The translations under genes and the position numbers were made by a program. Below, in pieces: positions 7,688-15,011 of a stretch of 19,941 bases of DNA (position 1 is its first letter; every line of letters begins with the position of its first letter). The stretch is from Flavobacterium psychrophilum. Lineage in GTDB: Bacteria; Bacteroidota; Bacteroidia; Flavobacteriales; Flavobacteriaceae. Under the pieces are notes generated by a model that worked only from the letters and a program-made list of their open reading frames with translations, made no database searches and was not told the origin of the DNA. The stretch lies in the NCBI GenBank assembly GCA_020720185.1, contig DYPB01000030.1, positions 1 to 19,941 of the forward strand, written 5' to 3'.

Positions 7688-8131
7688 ATGAAACATCAAA
7701 CGATAGATTATATTTTACGAAATACCTGGCAAAATATTTCTAAAATGTATAATGAAGAAGCCTCAAAATACGATGGTTCTATGTCTGTTGGTTTTGTGTT
7801 ATTAAATATTGATAAAGAAAATGGAACGCCATCAACTGCATTGGGTCCAAAAATGGGAATTGAGCCAACATCTTTAACTCGGACTTTAAAAGCAATGGAG
7901 GATAAAGGTCTGATTTTTAGAAAACCAAATCCAAATGATGGTCGTGGTGTATTGGTTTTTTTAACTAATTTTGGTAAAGAAAAAAGAGAATTGTCCAAGG
8001 AAACAGTACTTAAATTTAACGAAGTTATCAAACAAAATATTGATGCCGAAAAATTACAACATTTTATGCAAGTTACCGAATCAATCAATCAATTAATTGC
8101 AGATAAAAAAATATTTAATTCAGTAGAATAA
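7688..8131 (+). CDS. MarR-family transcriptional regulator of the fad operon
   Basis: 147-aa winged-helix repressor-type protein. The recognition helix lies at about residues 59-70 (EPTSLTRTLKAM) and the wing at 78-93 (RKPNPNDGRGVLVFLT), with the Asp-x-Arg of the MarR wing present; flanking helices form the dimer interface. It is the first gene of the operon, 20 bp ahead of fadN, and sits under the promoter that carries the TATGCttGCATA palindrome. Autorepression relieved by an acyl-CoA or fatty acid is the natural model (inference), since the three genes downstream make a beta-oxidation set. Bacillus uses a TetR-type FadR for the same genes, so the regulator type differs. Confidence 0.9.
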   Translation: MKHQTIDYILRNTWQNISKMYNEEASKYDGSMSVGFVLLNIDKENGTPSTALGPKMGIEPTSLTRTLKAMEDKGLIFRKPNPNDGRGVLVFLTNFGKEKRELSKETVLKFNEVIKQNIDAEKLQHFMQVTESINQLIADKKIFNSVE

Positions 8132-8151
8132 ACTATAAATCATAATTTTTT

Positions 8152-10542
8152 ATGAAAAGAATAATAAATAAAGTTGCCGTAATTGGCTCAGGAATAATGG
8201 GTTCGGGCATTGCTTGTCATTTTGCAAATATTGGAGTCGAAGTTTTGTTATTGGATATTGCTCCAAATACATTGACCGATGACGAAACCAAAAAAGGATT
8301 AACACTCGACAGTAAAGTTGTTCGCAACCGAATGGTTAACGATCATTTGGCAAATGCCTTGAAGTCAAAACCTTCTCCTATATATGATGTCAAATTTGCA
8401 AGTCGCATCACAACAGGAAATACTACCGATGATATGGCAAAAATTGCTCATGTCGATTGGATTATTGAAGTTGTTGTGGAACGCTTGGATATCAAGAAAT
8501 TGGTATTTGAACAAGTAGAAAAATACCGTAAACCAGGAACATTAATCACTTCAAATACCTCGGGAATACCAATTCATTTTATGAGCGAAGGACGAAGTGA
8601 AGATTTTCAGAAACATTTTTGTGGAACGCATTTTTTCAATCCTGCACGGTATTTAAAACTATTTGAAATTATTCCAACAGCAAAAACGAGTCCAGCAGTT
8701 TTGTCCTTTTTAGATAATTATGGCTCACAATTTCTGGGAAAAACATCAGTAATTGCAAAAGATACGCCAGCTTTTATTGGAAACAGAATTGGAATTTTTG
8801 GCATTCAGTCATTGTTTCATTTAGTAAAACAAATGGATTTGACCATCGAAGAAGTTGATAAATTGACCGGCCCCGTAATTGGCCGTCCAAAATCTGCTAC
8901 TTTCCGAACCGTTGATGTTGTTGGATTGGATACATTAGTGCATGTTGCCAACGGAATTTATGAAAATTGTACAAATGACGAAGCACACGAATTGTTTAAA
9001 TTGCCTAATTTCATTACAAAAATGATGGAAAACAAATGGTTGGGAAGCAAAACCAATCAAGGTTTTTACAAAAAAGAAGGCAAGGATATTTTGTCATTAG
9101 ATTTGAATACACTTGAATATCGAGCAACAAAAAAAGTTTCTTTTGCAACATTAGAATTAACAAAAACTATCGATAAACCTATTAATCGTTTTAAAGTTTT
9201 AGTAAAAGGGAAAGACAAAGCTGGCGAATTTTACAGAAAATCATTCGCAGCCATGTTTGCCTATTGCTCTAATCGTATTCCTGAAATTTCGGACGAATTA
9301 TACAAAATTGACGATGCGATGAAAGCAGGTTTTGGTTGGGAAAACGGTCCATTTGAAATTTGGGATGCCATTGGTGTCGAAAAAGGTATTGAGATTATGA
9401 AAGCCGAGAATATGGAACCTGCATCGTGGGTTTTGGAGATGTTAGCCGCTGGAAATCAATCTTTTTATTCGGTAAAAGAAGGATCAACTTATTTTTATAA
9501 TATTGATACAAAAGCACAAGTTAAAGTTCCAGGGCAAGATGCTTTTATCATTTTGAATAATATTAGAGAATCCAAAAAAGTGTGGAGTAATAGTGGTGCT
9601 GTTATTCAAGATTTAGGCGATGGAATTCTGAATTTAGAATTTCAATCAAAAATGAATACCATTGGTGGCGATGTTTTGCAAGCAATTAATAAAGCCATTG
9701 ACTTGGCAGAAACTCAATTTCAAGGATTGGTAATTGGCAATCAAGCGGCTAATTTTTCGGTTGGAGCCAATATCGGAATGATTTTTATGATGGCTGTCGA
9801 ACAAGAATACGATGAGTTGAATATGGCCATCAAACAATTTCAAGACACAATGATGCGTATGCGTTATTCGTCAATACCAACTGTTGTTGCTCCACATGGA
9901 ATGACATTTGGTGGAGGTTGCGAAATGAGTTTACACGCCGACAAAGTCGTTGCCGCAGCTGAAACCTATATGGGATTGGTGGAATTTGGTGTTGGAGTTA
10001 TTCCTGGTGGTGGTGGTAGCAAAGAAATGGCATTGCGTGCCAGCGATTTGTTTCATAAAAACGATGTCGAACTCAATGTTTTACAAGAGTATTTTATGAC
10101 CATTGCAATGGCAAAAGTATCGACTTCGGCTTATGAAGCCTTTGATTCTGGATTGATGCAAAAACACAAAGATATCGTCGTGGTCAATAAAGACCGTCAA
10201 ATTGCCGAAGCAAAAAAACACGCACTTTTGATGGCAGAAGCGGGTTACACACAACCTATTCGTAGAAAAGACATCAAAGTTTTAGGCAAACAAGCACTCG
10301 GAATGTTCTTGGTTGGAACCAATCAAATGGTGGCTGGAAAATACATTTCGGAACACGATTTGAAAATTGCCAATAAATTGGCTTATGTTATGGCTGGTGG
10401 TGATTTATCAGAATCAACATTAGTAACCGAACAGTATTTATTGGATATAGAACGAGAGGCTTTTTTGAGTTTATGCACAGAAAAAAAGACATTGGAACGG
10501 ATTCAATTTATGCTGACGAAAGGGAAGCCTTTGAGGAATTAG
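8152..10542 (+). CDS. fadN: 3-hydroxyacyl-CoA dehydrogenase / enoyl-CoA hydratase (FadN-type)
   Basis: 796-aa bifunctional beta-oxidation enzyme, hydrating 2-enoyl-CoA and oxidising 3-hydroxyacyl-CoA with NAD. Domain order is FadN-like, dehydrogenase first. The NAD loop is VIGSGIMGSGIA (10-21), the catalytic His is probably H160 in GTHFFNPARYLKL, N211 sits in FIGNRIG, and a second dehydrogenase C-terminal domain follows (about 350-440). The crotonase domain occupies about 490-700: ANFSVGAN (534-541), GGGCEMSLHAD with E593, and MGLVEFGVGVIPGGGG with E613, so both hydratase glutamates are present. Length is close to Bacillus FadN (about 789). It forms fadN-fadA-fadE with the next two large genes. 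The TAG stop is followed at once by the heptad array of element B. Confidence 0.95.
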   Translation: MKRIINKVAVIGSGIMGSGIACHFANIGVEVLLLDIAPNTLTDDETKKGLTLDSKVVRNRMVNDHLANALKSKPSPIYDVKFASRITTGNTTDDMAKIAHVDWIIEVVVERLDIKKLVFEQVEKYRKPGTLITSNTSGIPIHFMSEGRSEDFQKHFCGTHFFNPARYLKLFEIIPTAKTSPAVLSFLDNYGSQFLGKTSVIAKDTPAFIGNRIGIFGIQSLFHLVKQMDLTIEEVDKLTGPVIGRPKSATFRTVDVVGLDTLVHVANGIYENCTNDEAHELFKLPNFITKMMENKWLGSKTNQGFYKKEGKDILSLDLNTLEYRATKKVSFATLELTKTIDKPINRFKVLVKGKDKAGEFYRKSFAAMFAYCSNRIPEISDELYKIDDAMKAGFGWENGPFEIWDAIGVEKGIEIMKAENMEPASWVLEMLAAGNQSFYSVKEGSTYFYNIDTKAQVKVPGQDAFIILNNIRESKKVWSNSGAVIQDLGDGILNLEFQSKMNTIGGDVLQAINKAIDLAETQFQGLVIGNQAANFSVGANIGMIFMMAVEQEYDELNMAIKQFQDTMMRMRYSSIPTVVAPHGMTFGGGCEMSLHADKVVAAAETYMGLVEFGVGVIPGGGGSKEMALRASDLFHKNDVELNVLQEYFMTIAMAKVSTSAYEAFDSGLMQKHKDIVVVNKDRQIAEAKKHALLMAEAGYTQPIRRKDIKVLGKQALGMFLVGTNQMVAGKYISEHDLKIANKLAYVMAGGDLSESTLVTEQYLLDIEREAFLSLCTEKKTLERIQFMLTKGKPLRN

Positions 10543-10619
10543 TATTAAGAATTAAGTATTAAGAATTAAGTATTAAGAATTAAGTATTAAGAATTAAGAA
10601 TTAAGAATTAAGAATTAAG
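10543..10619 (+). repeat. Left heptad array of element B (11 x 7 bp)
   Basis: Eleven uninterrupted 7-bp units: TATTAAG and AATTAAG alternate four times, then three further AATTAAG units. The array starts at the base after the fadN TAG stop and ends 14 bp before the four-helix-bundle gene. It contains the 17-mer AAGTATTAAGAATTAAG three times; its exact complement is at 11059-11075. Confidence 0.95.
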
Positions 10620-10633
10620 ATGAAAATAAGACT

Positions 10634-11014
10634 ATGCACAACTTTGAAAAATTAAAAATTTGGCAAAAAGCAATGGATATTGCAGTTGTTGTTTACGAAA
10701 TTACTACATTATTACCACAAGATGAAAAATTTAATTTAATTCATCAGATAAAAAAATGTGCAGTTTCAATTCCATCTAATGTAGCAGAAGGTTCAGGACG
10801 GAATTATGATAAAGAATTTGTTCAATTTTTAGGTATTGCTAATGGCTCTACTTTTGAATTAATAACGCAATTAATACTTGCAAAAAGGCTTAAACTTGTA
10901 AATGAAGATTTAATTCAACCTATTATTAATCAATTAGTAGAAGTTTCAAATATGAATTTTTCATTTCAAAAATCATTAAAAGAAAAAATTAACTCAAATA
11001 CAGGAAAATCTTAA
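10634..11014 (+). CDS. Four-helix-bundle protein (S23/23S rRNA-intervening-sequence family)
   Basis: 126 aa, starting at ATG 10634 (an ATG at 10620 is out of frame). Typical family features: NFEKLKIWQKAMDIAVVVYE at the start, the hallmark SIPSNVAEGSGR at 45-56 (helix 2 to helix 3), then FVQFLGIANGSTFELITQL. Known members form small basic helical oligomers and include proteins encoded within 23S rRNA intervening sequences and Avd of diversity-generating retroelements; orphan copies like this have no settled function. By eye it is about 40-45% identical to the copy at 12441-12809 over the first 80 residues, so the two are old paralogues or separate arrivals. It lies within the fad transcript between inverted heptad arrays. 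Confidence 0.9.
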   Translation: MHNFEKLKIWQKAMDIAVVVYEITTLLPQDEKFNLIHQIKKCAVSIPSNVAEGSGRNYDKEFVQFLGIANGSTFELITQLILAKRLKLVNEDLIQPIINQLVEVSNMNFSFQKSLKEKINSNTGKS

Positions 11015-11043
11015 CAATAACTTTCCAATTTATAAAAATAACA

Positions 11044-11092
11044 TCAAGATTGTCAAGTCTTAATTCTTAATACTTCAATCTTAATACTTTTA
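11044..11092 (+). repeat. Right heptad array of element B (complementary arm)
   Basis: Seven 7-bp units in one register: TCAAGAT, TGTCAAG, TCTTAAT, TCTTAAT, ACTTCAA, TCTTAAT, ACTTTTA. The stretch 11059-11075 is the exact reverse complement of AAGTATTAAGAATTAAG in the left array. It ends just before the fadA start. Confidence 0.85.
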
Positions 11093-11095
11093 AAT

Positions 11096-12277
11096 ATGAA
11101 AACAGCATACATAGTTTCTGGATACAGAACCGCAGTGGGCAAAGCCCCAAAAGGAGTATTTCGTTTCAAACGACCTGACGAATTAGCCGCAGAAACCATT
11201 CAGTTTATGATGAATGAATTGCCCGATTTTGACAAAAACAGAATCGACGATGTCATGGTTGGAAACGCAATGCCCGAAGCCGAACAAGGATTGAATATGG
11301 GTAGATTGATTTCGCTTATGGGATTGAAAATAGAAGATGTTCCAGGCGTAACCGTCAACCGTTATTGTGCATCGGGACTGGAAACTATTGGAATGGCGAC
11401 TGCCAAAATTCAGTCTGGAATGGCTCATTGCATTATTGCAGGTGGGGCAGAAAGTATGAGTTATATTCCGATGGGGGGCTACAAGCCAACACCCGATTAT
11501 GAAGTTGCCAAAGCTGGAAACGAAGATTATTATTGGGGAATGGGTTTGACATCAGAAGCGGTGGCAAAACAATTCAATATTTCTCGTGAAGATCAAGATG
11601 AATTTGCTTTCAACTCGCACAATAAAGCATTAAAAGCCCAAGCCGAAGGTAAATTTGACAGCCAAATTGTTCCCATTACAGTCGAACAGACTTTTATTAA
11701 TGAAAACGGTAAAAAAGAAACCAAATCCTATGTTGTCAATAAAGACGAAGGTCCACGATTAGGAACTTCAATCGAAGGATTGTCAAAACTGCGTCCTGTT
11801 TTTGCTGCTGACGGTAGCGTAACGGCTGGAAATTCATCACAAATGAGCGACGGTGCAGCATTTGTATTGATTATGAGTGAAGAAATAGTCAAAGAATTAA
11901 ACCTTACTCCTATTGCTCGATTGGTAAACTTTGCTTCGGCAGGAGTTGAACCAAGAATTATGGGAATTGGTCCCGTAAAAGCCATTCCGAAGGCTTTGAA
12001 ACAAGCTGGTTTAACTTTAAATGACATTGATTTGATTGAATTGAACGAAGCATTTGCATCGCAATCATTAGCCGTTATTCGAGAATTAGGTCTAAACCCA
12101 GATATTATTAATGTAAATGGAGGTGCTATTGCACTCGGACATCCGTTAGGTTGTACAGGAGCAAAACTTTCGGTACAACTATTTGAAGAAATGAGATTGA
12201 GAAAAGCCAAATATGGAATTGTATCTATGTGTGTCGGTACAGGGCAAGGAACGGCAGGGGTTTATGAGTTGATGTAG
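11096..12277 (+). CDS. fadA: Acetyl-CoA acyltransferase (3-ketoacyl-CoA thiolase)
   Basis: 393-aa thiolase that cleaves 3-ketoacyl-CoA with CoA to acetyl-CoA and a shortened acyl-CoA. Acyl-accepting Cys is C91 in NRYCASGL; NEAF at 318-321, H349 in GGAIALGHPLGCTGA and C379 in SMCVGTGQG complete the active site. Length is normal. The position after fadN and before fadE, plus the RFKRPDELAAE start typical of FadA-type degradative thiolases, favours beta-oxidation over acetoacetyl-CoA synthesis. Its translation start directly follows the right arm of element B and its TAG stop is followed within a few bases by element C, so it is bracketed by these inserts. Whether it has its own promoter inside element B is unclear; no TAnnTTTG box was seen. 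Confidence 0.95.
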   Translation: MKTAYIVSGYRTAVGKAPKGVFRFKRPDELAAETIQFMMNELPDFDKNRIDDVMVGNAMPEAEQGLNMGRLISLMGLKIEDVPGVTVNRYCASGLETIGMATAKIQSGMAHCIIAGGAESMSYIPMGGYKPTPDYEVAKAGNEDYYWGMGLTSEAVAKQFNISREDQDEFAFNSHNKALKAQAEGKFDSQIVPITVEQTFINENGKKETKSYVVNKDEGPRLGTSIEGLSKLRPVFAADGSVTAGNSSQMSDGAAFVLIMSEEIVKELNLTPIARLVNFASAGVEPRIMGIGPVKAIPKALKQAGLTLNDIDLIELNEAFASQSLAVIRELGLNPDIINVNGGAIALGHPLGCTGAKLSVQLFEEMRLRKAKYGIVSMCVGTGQGTAGVYELM

Positions 12278-12281
12278 AAGT

Positions 12282-12355
12282 AAGAGACAAGAAGGAAGAT
12301 TTGACGAAGTTTAAAATAAAGAGACAAGAAGCAAGAAGCAAGATTTGACGAAGTT
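12282..12355 (+). repeat. Left heptad array of element C, duplicated
   Basis: Two direct copies, 12282-12311 and 12319-12355, each running AAGAGACAAGAAG... to ATTTGACGAAGTT. The second has one more heptad (GACAAGA, AGCAAGA, AGCAAGA) than the first (GACAAGA, AGGAAGA). A one-unit difference is what tandem-repeat slippage or unit addition would give. Confidence 0.85.
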
Positions 12356-12368
12356 GAAAAGATTGAAA

Positions 12369-12421
12369 CAAGTTACAAGGATCAAGATTTTATGAAATCG
12401 ATACTTGATTTTTGCAACTTG
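12369..12421 (+). repeat. Nested 18-bp hairpin in element C
   Basis: CAAGTTACAAGGATCAAG (12369-12386) and CTTGATTTTTGCAACTTG (12404-12421) with a 17-nt loop. As RNA this gives 15 Watson-Crick pairs, two G-U pairs and one A-C mismatch. It again shows 7-bp spacing of CAAG (CAAGTTA CAAGGAT CAAG). It lies between the left array and the four-helix-bundle gene. Confidence 0.8.
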
Positions 12422-12440
12422 ATTCTAAAAAAGCAAACTT

Positions 12441-12809
12441 ATGAGACACAATTTTAAAAATCTTAAAATATGGATTTTGGCAATGGAAATCACAAACGAT
12501 ATCTATCAATTAACCGCAACTTATCCAAAAACGGAAACTTACGGTTTAGTAAGTCAAATGAATAGATGCTCGGTTTCGATGCCGTCAAATATTGCAGAAG
12601 GTTCAAATAGAGGAAATAAACATTTTCAACATTATTTGAATATAAGTTTAGGGTCTTCATTTGAGTTGCAAACACAACTTTTAATTTCAAATCAAAATCA
12701 ATACATTTCGGATAAAAAAACAATAGAAATAGAAAATAAAATAATCGAATTTCAAAAAATGACAACAGGATTCATTACAAAGTTAGACACTCAAAATCTT
12801 TCTTCTTGA
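12441..12809 (+). CDS. Four-helix-bundle protein (S23/23S rRNA-intervening-sequence family)
   Basis: 122 aa of the same family as the product of 10634-11014: MRHNFKNLKIWILAMEITND at the start, hallmark SMPSNIAEGSNR at 46-57, and HFQHYLNISLGSSFELQTQL. Divergence between the two copies is large enough to exclude a recent duplication within the operon. The last codons and the TGA stop are built from TCTTTCT/TCTTGAT heptads of the inner right arm, so the repeat array runs into the coding region. It is sense to fadA and fadE and lies between them. Function unknown; family precedent suggests nucleic-acid binding as an oligomer. Confidence 0.9.
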   Translation: MRHNFKNLKIWILAMEITNDIYQLTATYPKTETYGLVSQMNRCSVSMPSNIAEGSNRGNKHFQHYLNISLGSSFELQTQLLISNQNQYISDKKTIEIENKIIEFQKMTTGFITKLDTQNLSS

Positions 12810-12890
12810 TTCTTGCATCTAATAATCTTAAATCAAATAACTAAAATTAAGCAAAACATTCACAACAAATCTTGTCTCTTGTTTCTTGCT
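12797..12890 (+). repeat. Right heptad arrays of element C (inner and outer)
   Basis: Inner group 12797-12824: TCTTTCT, TCTTGAT, TCTTGCA, TCTAATA, overlapping the end of the four-helix-bundle gene. Outer group 12870-12890: TCTTGTC, TCTTGTT, TCTTGCT. Both are pyrimidine-rich and complementary to the RRCAAGA units of the left array; 45 bp of ordinary AT-rich sequence separate them. Confidence 0.8.
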
Positions 12891-12914
12891 TCTAAAAATT
12901 AAAAACTTACAATT

Positions 12915-14708
12915 ATGAACGACGACATTACCCGTGGAGGACAATTTATCGTAAAAGAAACAAGTTGTCAAGATATTTTCACACCCGAAGATTTCAACGA
13001 GGAACAATTAATGATGCGCGATTCTGTAAAAGAATTCGTGGACAAAGAACTATGGCCGAACAAGGCACGATTTGAAGCAAAAGATTATGCTTTAACTGAA
13101 GAAACGATGCGTAAGGCTGGCGAAATGGGATTTTTAAGCGTTTCCGTTCCCGAAGCTTATGGTGGAATGGGAATGGGATTTGTAAATACAGTCTTGGTCT
13201 GCGACTATATTTCTGGAGCAACGGGTTCGTTTTCAACAGCTTTTGGAGCACATACTGGAATTGGAACCATGCCAATAACTTTGTATGGTAGTGAGGAACA
13301 AAAACTAAAATATGTTCCAAAACTTGCCTCTGGCGAATGGTTTGGTGCCTATTGTTTGACTGAACCAAGTGCTGGTTCTGATGCAAATTCTGGAAAAACA
13401 AAAGCAGTTTTGTCTGAAGATGGAACACATTATTTGATTACAGGACAAAAAATGTGGATATCTAACGCAGGATTTTGTTCACTTTTTATTGTTTTTGCAC
13501 GAATTGGCGATGATAAGAACATTACAGGCTTTATTGTTGAAAATGTAGAAGAAAATGGAATTTCGATGAATGAAGAAGAACATAAACTCGGTATTCGTGC
13601 CTCATCTACTCGACAAGTTTTCTTTAACGATACCAAAGTTCCAGTTGAAAATATGCTTTCTGAACGAGGAAATGGTTTCAAAATAGCCATGAATGCCTTA
13701 AATGTAGGTCGAATTAAATTGGCAGCAGCTTGTCTTGATTCGCAAAGAAGAATTATAGACAATGCAGTAAAATATGCTAATGAACGCATTCAATTTGAGA
13801 CTCCAATTTCAAATTTTGGAGCCATCCGATTGAAATTAGCAGAAATGGCAACAAATTGTTATGTGGACGAATGTGCTACATACAGAGCAGCAAAATCTAT
13901 TGAAGATAGAATAAACGCTCGATTTACCGAAGGAATATCGCATCAAGAAGCAGAATTGAAAGGTGTCGAAGAATTTGCAATAGAATGTTCTATCTTGAAA
14001 GTTGCCGTTTCAGAAGATGCACAATCGTGTGCCGATGAAGGCATCCAAATCCTTGGAGGAATGGGTTTTAGCGAAGATACTCCTATGGAAAGTGCTTGGC
14101 GTGATGCTCGAATTGCCCGAATTTATGAAGGAACAAACGAAATAAACCGTATGCTTTCGGTGGGAATGTTGATTAAAAAAGCGTTTAAAGGGCACGTTGA
14201 TTTATTGGGTCCTGCAAGCAAAGTTCAAGAAGAATTAATGGGAATTCCATCGTTTGACGCTCCTGATTATTCAGCTTTATTTGCCGAAGAAAAAGAAATG
14301 ATTATTAAGCTTAAAAAAGCATTTCTAATGGTTGCGGGTGGTGCGGTTCAAAAATACGGAACTGATTTAGAAAACCACCAACAATTGATGCTTGCCGCTG
14401 CCGATATTTTGATTGAAATTTATATGGCAGAAAGTGCTGTTCTTCGTACCGAAAAATTGGCTTTGAAAGATGGTGAAGATAAAGCAAAAGAACAAATTGC
14501 AATGGCTAAATTGTATTTGTATCAAGCGGTTGATATTATTACTATTAAAGGAAAAGAAAGCATCATCTCTTTTGCCGAAGGTGACGAACAACGCATGATG
14601 TTAATGGGATTGCGTCGTTTTACTAAATATACCAATATGCCAAATATAATAGGTTTGAGAGAAACTATTACCATTAAATTGGTTGCAGAGAATGAGTATT
14701 GTTTTTAA
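12915..14708 (+). CDS. fadE: Acyl-CoA dehydrogenase (FadE-type, long form)
   Basis: 597-aa flavoprotein that oxidises acyl-CoA to 2-enoyl-CoA, the first beta-oxidation step. The N-terminal helical domain is about 25-140; FAD/substrate loops are GAYCLTEPSAGSDAN (144-158) and GQKMWISNAGF (177-187). The C-terminal helical core includes SADxG-like SCADEGIQILGGMGFSEDTP (371-390) and the catalytic base E405 in RIYEGTNEINRM. About 150 further helical residues follow, as in VLCAD, ACAD9 and Bacillus FadE (about 594 aa), pointing to longer-chain substrates. It is the last gene of the fad operon, separated from fadA by element C, and is closed by a terminator at 14736-14770. An electron-transfer flavoprotein partner is not in the window. 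Confidence 0.95.
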   Translation: MNDDITRGGQFIVKETSCQDIFTPEDFNEEQLMMRDSVKEFVDKELWPNKARFEAKDYALTEETMRKAGEMGFLSVSVPEAYGGMGMGFVNTVLVCDYISGATGSFSTAFGAHTGIGTMPITLYGSEEQKLKYVPKLASGEWFGAYCLTEPSAGSDANSGKTKAVLSEDGTHYLITGQKMWISNAGFCSLFIVFARIGDDKNITGFIVENVEENGISMNEEEHKLGIRASSTRQVFFNDTKVPVENMLSERGNGFKIAMNALNVGRIKLAAACLDSQRRIIDNAVKYANERIQFETPISNFGAIRLKLAEMATNCYVDECATYRAAKSIEDRINARFTEGISHQEAELKGVEEFAIECSILKVAVSEDAQSCADEGIQILGGMGFSEDTPMESAWRDARIARIYEGTNEINRMLSVGMLIKKAFKGHVDLLGPASKVQEELMGIPSFDAPDYSALFAEEKEMIIKLKKAFLMVAGGAVQKYGTDLENHQQLMLAAADILIEIYMAESAVLRTEKLALKDGEDKAKEQIAMAKLYLYQAVDIITIKGKESIISFAEGDEQRMMLMGLRRFTKYTNMPNIIGLRETITIKLVAENEYCF

Positions 14709-14735
14709 GAAGGTTTAAAAGTTAAATTTTTTTTG

Positions 14736-14776
14736 AAAAACCATTTTATTGTAATGATAGAATGGTTTTTTTGTTT
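14736..14776 (+). terminator. Intrinsic terminator of the fad operon
   Basis: AAAAACCATT (14736-14745) pairs with AATGGTTTTT (14761-14770): a 10-bp stem with a 15-nt loop, followed by a T-rich tail. It lies 27 bp after the fadE stop. Confidence 0.75.
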
Positions 14777-14980
14777 ACAAGAGCAGAGAGGCAAAATACA
14801 AGAGTAAATTATGTTAAGATACGAGCAAAATATTATTTTAACCCAAAATTCTTTCCACAAGGAAATGGAAAAGAGATAGCGGTAGAAAAATATAATAATT
14901 ATGAGAAAGAAGAAAAAATACACGGATGTATATTAGGTGGGTTCTATAAATTAGTTTTTGAAGTTGAGTAAATAATACAG
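14777..14980. other. Gene-poor gap between the fad terminator and the RM island
   Basis: The whole fadE-to-methyltransferase gap spans 14709-15066. Outside the terminator, the inverted repeat and the methyltransferase promoter, I see no convincing gene. One open frame of 69 codons (14762-14971, +) starts inside the terminator stem, has no recognisable family and shows no promoter, so it is probably chance or a decayed remnant. Confidence 0.5.
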
Positions 14981-14995
14981 TTGCCAGCAATGCTT
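14981..14995. repeat. Left inverted repeat of the RM island
   Basis: TTGCCAGCAATGCTT; its reverse complement AAGCATTGCTGGCAA matches AAGCACAGCTGGCAA at 17052-17066 at 13 of 15 positions. TTGTTA follows at 14994-14999 and TAACAA precedes the right copy at 17041-17046, extending the symmetry. Confidence 0.6.
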
Positions 14996-15011
14996 GTTAG
15001 AAATTGCAAAA

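Larger units (their letters stand above)
10543..11092 (+). mobile_element. IVS-like cassette between fadN and fadA (element B)
   Basis: A 550-bp insert made of a left heptad array (10543-10619), a four-helix-bundle gene in sense orientation, and a right array of complementary heptads (11044-11092) ending 3 bp before the fadA ATG. It fills the entire fadN-fadA gap. There is no transposase. In RNA the arms can pair for at least 17 bp without mismatch, putting the gene in a loop, the layout of intervening sequences in fragmented 23S rRNA. Calling it mobile is inference from this resemblance and from the similar insert in the next gap. Confidence 0.6.
12278..12893 (+). mobile_element. IVS-like cassette between fadA and fadE (element C)
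   Basis: A 616-bp insert with the same plan as element B but different heptads. It begins right after the fadA TAG stop with purine-rich RRCAAGA units (12286 on), contains a small nested hairpin (12369-12421) and a sense-oriented four-helix-bundle gene, and ends with complementary TCTTGYY units (12870-12890) 24 bp before fadE. The arms pair over at least 21 bp with three differences, two of which would be G-U pairs in RNA. No transposase. The internal direct duplication of the left arm suggests growth or nested insertion (inference). Confidence 0.6.

Noticed and set aside
10543..10619. CRISPR-like array
   Set aside because: Units are 7 bp with no spacers, and no cas genes are nearby; this is a simple tandem array.
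10543..12893. Diversity-generating retroelement, because the four-helix-bundle family includes Avd
   Set aside because: No reverse transcriptase, template repeat or variable-repeat target gene is present.
12994..13789. Minus-strand open frames opposite fadE
   Set aside because: Antisense to a fully conserved acyl-CoA dehydrogenase; compositions are unlike proteins.
14762..14971. 69-codon open frame downstream of fadE
   Set aside because: It starts within the terminator stem, has no recognisable family and no promoter; kept only as a note on the gap.
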